From the NCBI RefSeq assembly GCF_029227915.1, contig NC_079883.1:23250001-23314000 (forward strand): a stretch of DNA of 64,000 nt, read 5' to 3'. Origin of the DNA: Hydractinia symbiolongicarpus (lineage: Eukaryota; Cnidaria; Hydrozoa; Anthoathecata; Hydractiniidae). Numbering within the stretch: the first letter of the stretch is position 1; every line of letters starts with the position of its first letter. A program made the translations under genes and the position numbers. Below the pieces are notes generated by a model. That model was not told where the DNA came from, ran no database searches, and saw only the letters and a list, made by a program, of their open reading frames with translations. Positions 63,884 to 64,000 of the stretch are shown piece by piece.

Positions 63884-64000
63884 TTACTGATCTATCTCAT
63901 TGGATGGTTCTTCATCGTCTGGAACCATCAAAGCAGCGAATCTATTCTCTTGCTTGCACTCCTTCTTTTTTACTACTTTTACTTGACTTCTCTTCTTTTT
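63884..64000 (-). CDS. C-terminal exon of an unidentified gene, partial
   Basis: The frame is open from the right edge to TAA 63884-63886, giving 38 residues: a Lys-rich stretch (KKKRSQVKVVKKKECKQ), then ENRFAALMVPDDEEPS and a short acidic end. A basic stretch followed by an acidic tail is common in nucleolar or RNA-associated proteins, but that is too little to name it. An ATTTTA/AATCCATTTTATTTT region follows as 3' flank. The codon pattern, not a known motif, supports it. Confidence 0.5.
   Translation of the reverse strand, partial: KKKRSQVKVVKKKECKQENRFAALMVPDDEEPSNEIDQ

Overview
The window looks like AT-rich nuclear DNA from an invertebrate animal, most likely a cnidarian. It has spliced genes with GT/AG introns and animal-type orthologues: alpha-tubulin, EMC10, N-acetylglucosamine kinase, a giant C2H2 zinc-finger protein and a TRIM-like filamin-domain protein. 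It also carries a Polinton/Maverick of the kind common in cnidarian genomes, a PIF/Harbinger transposon and many short palindromic repeats. The taxonomic call is inference.

Layout. Positions 1-14470 (+) hold the 3' part of a very large zinc-finger gene; seven exons join in one frame for 3,322 residues and are open at the left edge. Positions 17007-20488 (+) hold a three-exon alpha-tubulin of 450 residues that has Asn instead of Lys at position 40. Positions 21383-36627 hold a decayed Polinton of about 15.2 kb bounded by matching 33-bp inverted repeats. Positions 39008-41319 (+) hold EMC10 in two exons. From 41.3 to 48.3 kb there are mainly repeats and small palindromic elements. Positions 48322-50490 (+) hold an intronless TRIM-like coding region. 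Positions 54169-56861 (-) hold NAGK in three exons. Positions 59170-62035 are an apparently complete PIF/Harbinger element with TAA target duplications, a DDE transposase and a divergent two-exon MADF/Myb-like partner. The last 117 bases (-) are the C-terminal end of another gene.

The Polinton, left to right, carries: DUF4116-like repeats, a Cys-rich mini-protein, a conserved small protein, a 167-residue protein, a probable jelly-roll minor capsid gene, a protein with a C-terminal membrane anchor, a 301-residue coiled-coil/membrane protein, the major capsid (hexon-like) C-terminal part, two Cys/His-repeat proteins (the second with an HNH-like domain), a retroviral-type integrase, two small genes, an FtsK/HerA-type packaging ATPase, two small membrane-protein genes and a protein-primed family B DNA polymerase on the far right. 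Most genes carry frameshifts and in-frame stops, so the copy is an old relic, but several frames remain open. I did not recognise the adenovirus-type cysteine protease usually found in such elements.

The most unusual points are the near-identical hairpins placed just before the start codons of both Cys/His-repeat genes, a dense run of five TAA/TAG codons in one otherwise continuous frame of a small Polinton gene, the tubulin lacking the Lys40 acetylation site, the size and microexon of the zinc-finger gene, and several apparently uncatalogued short repeat families.
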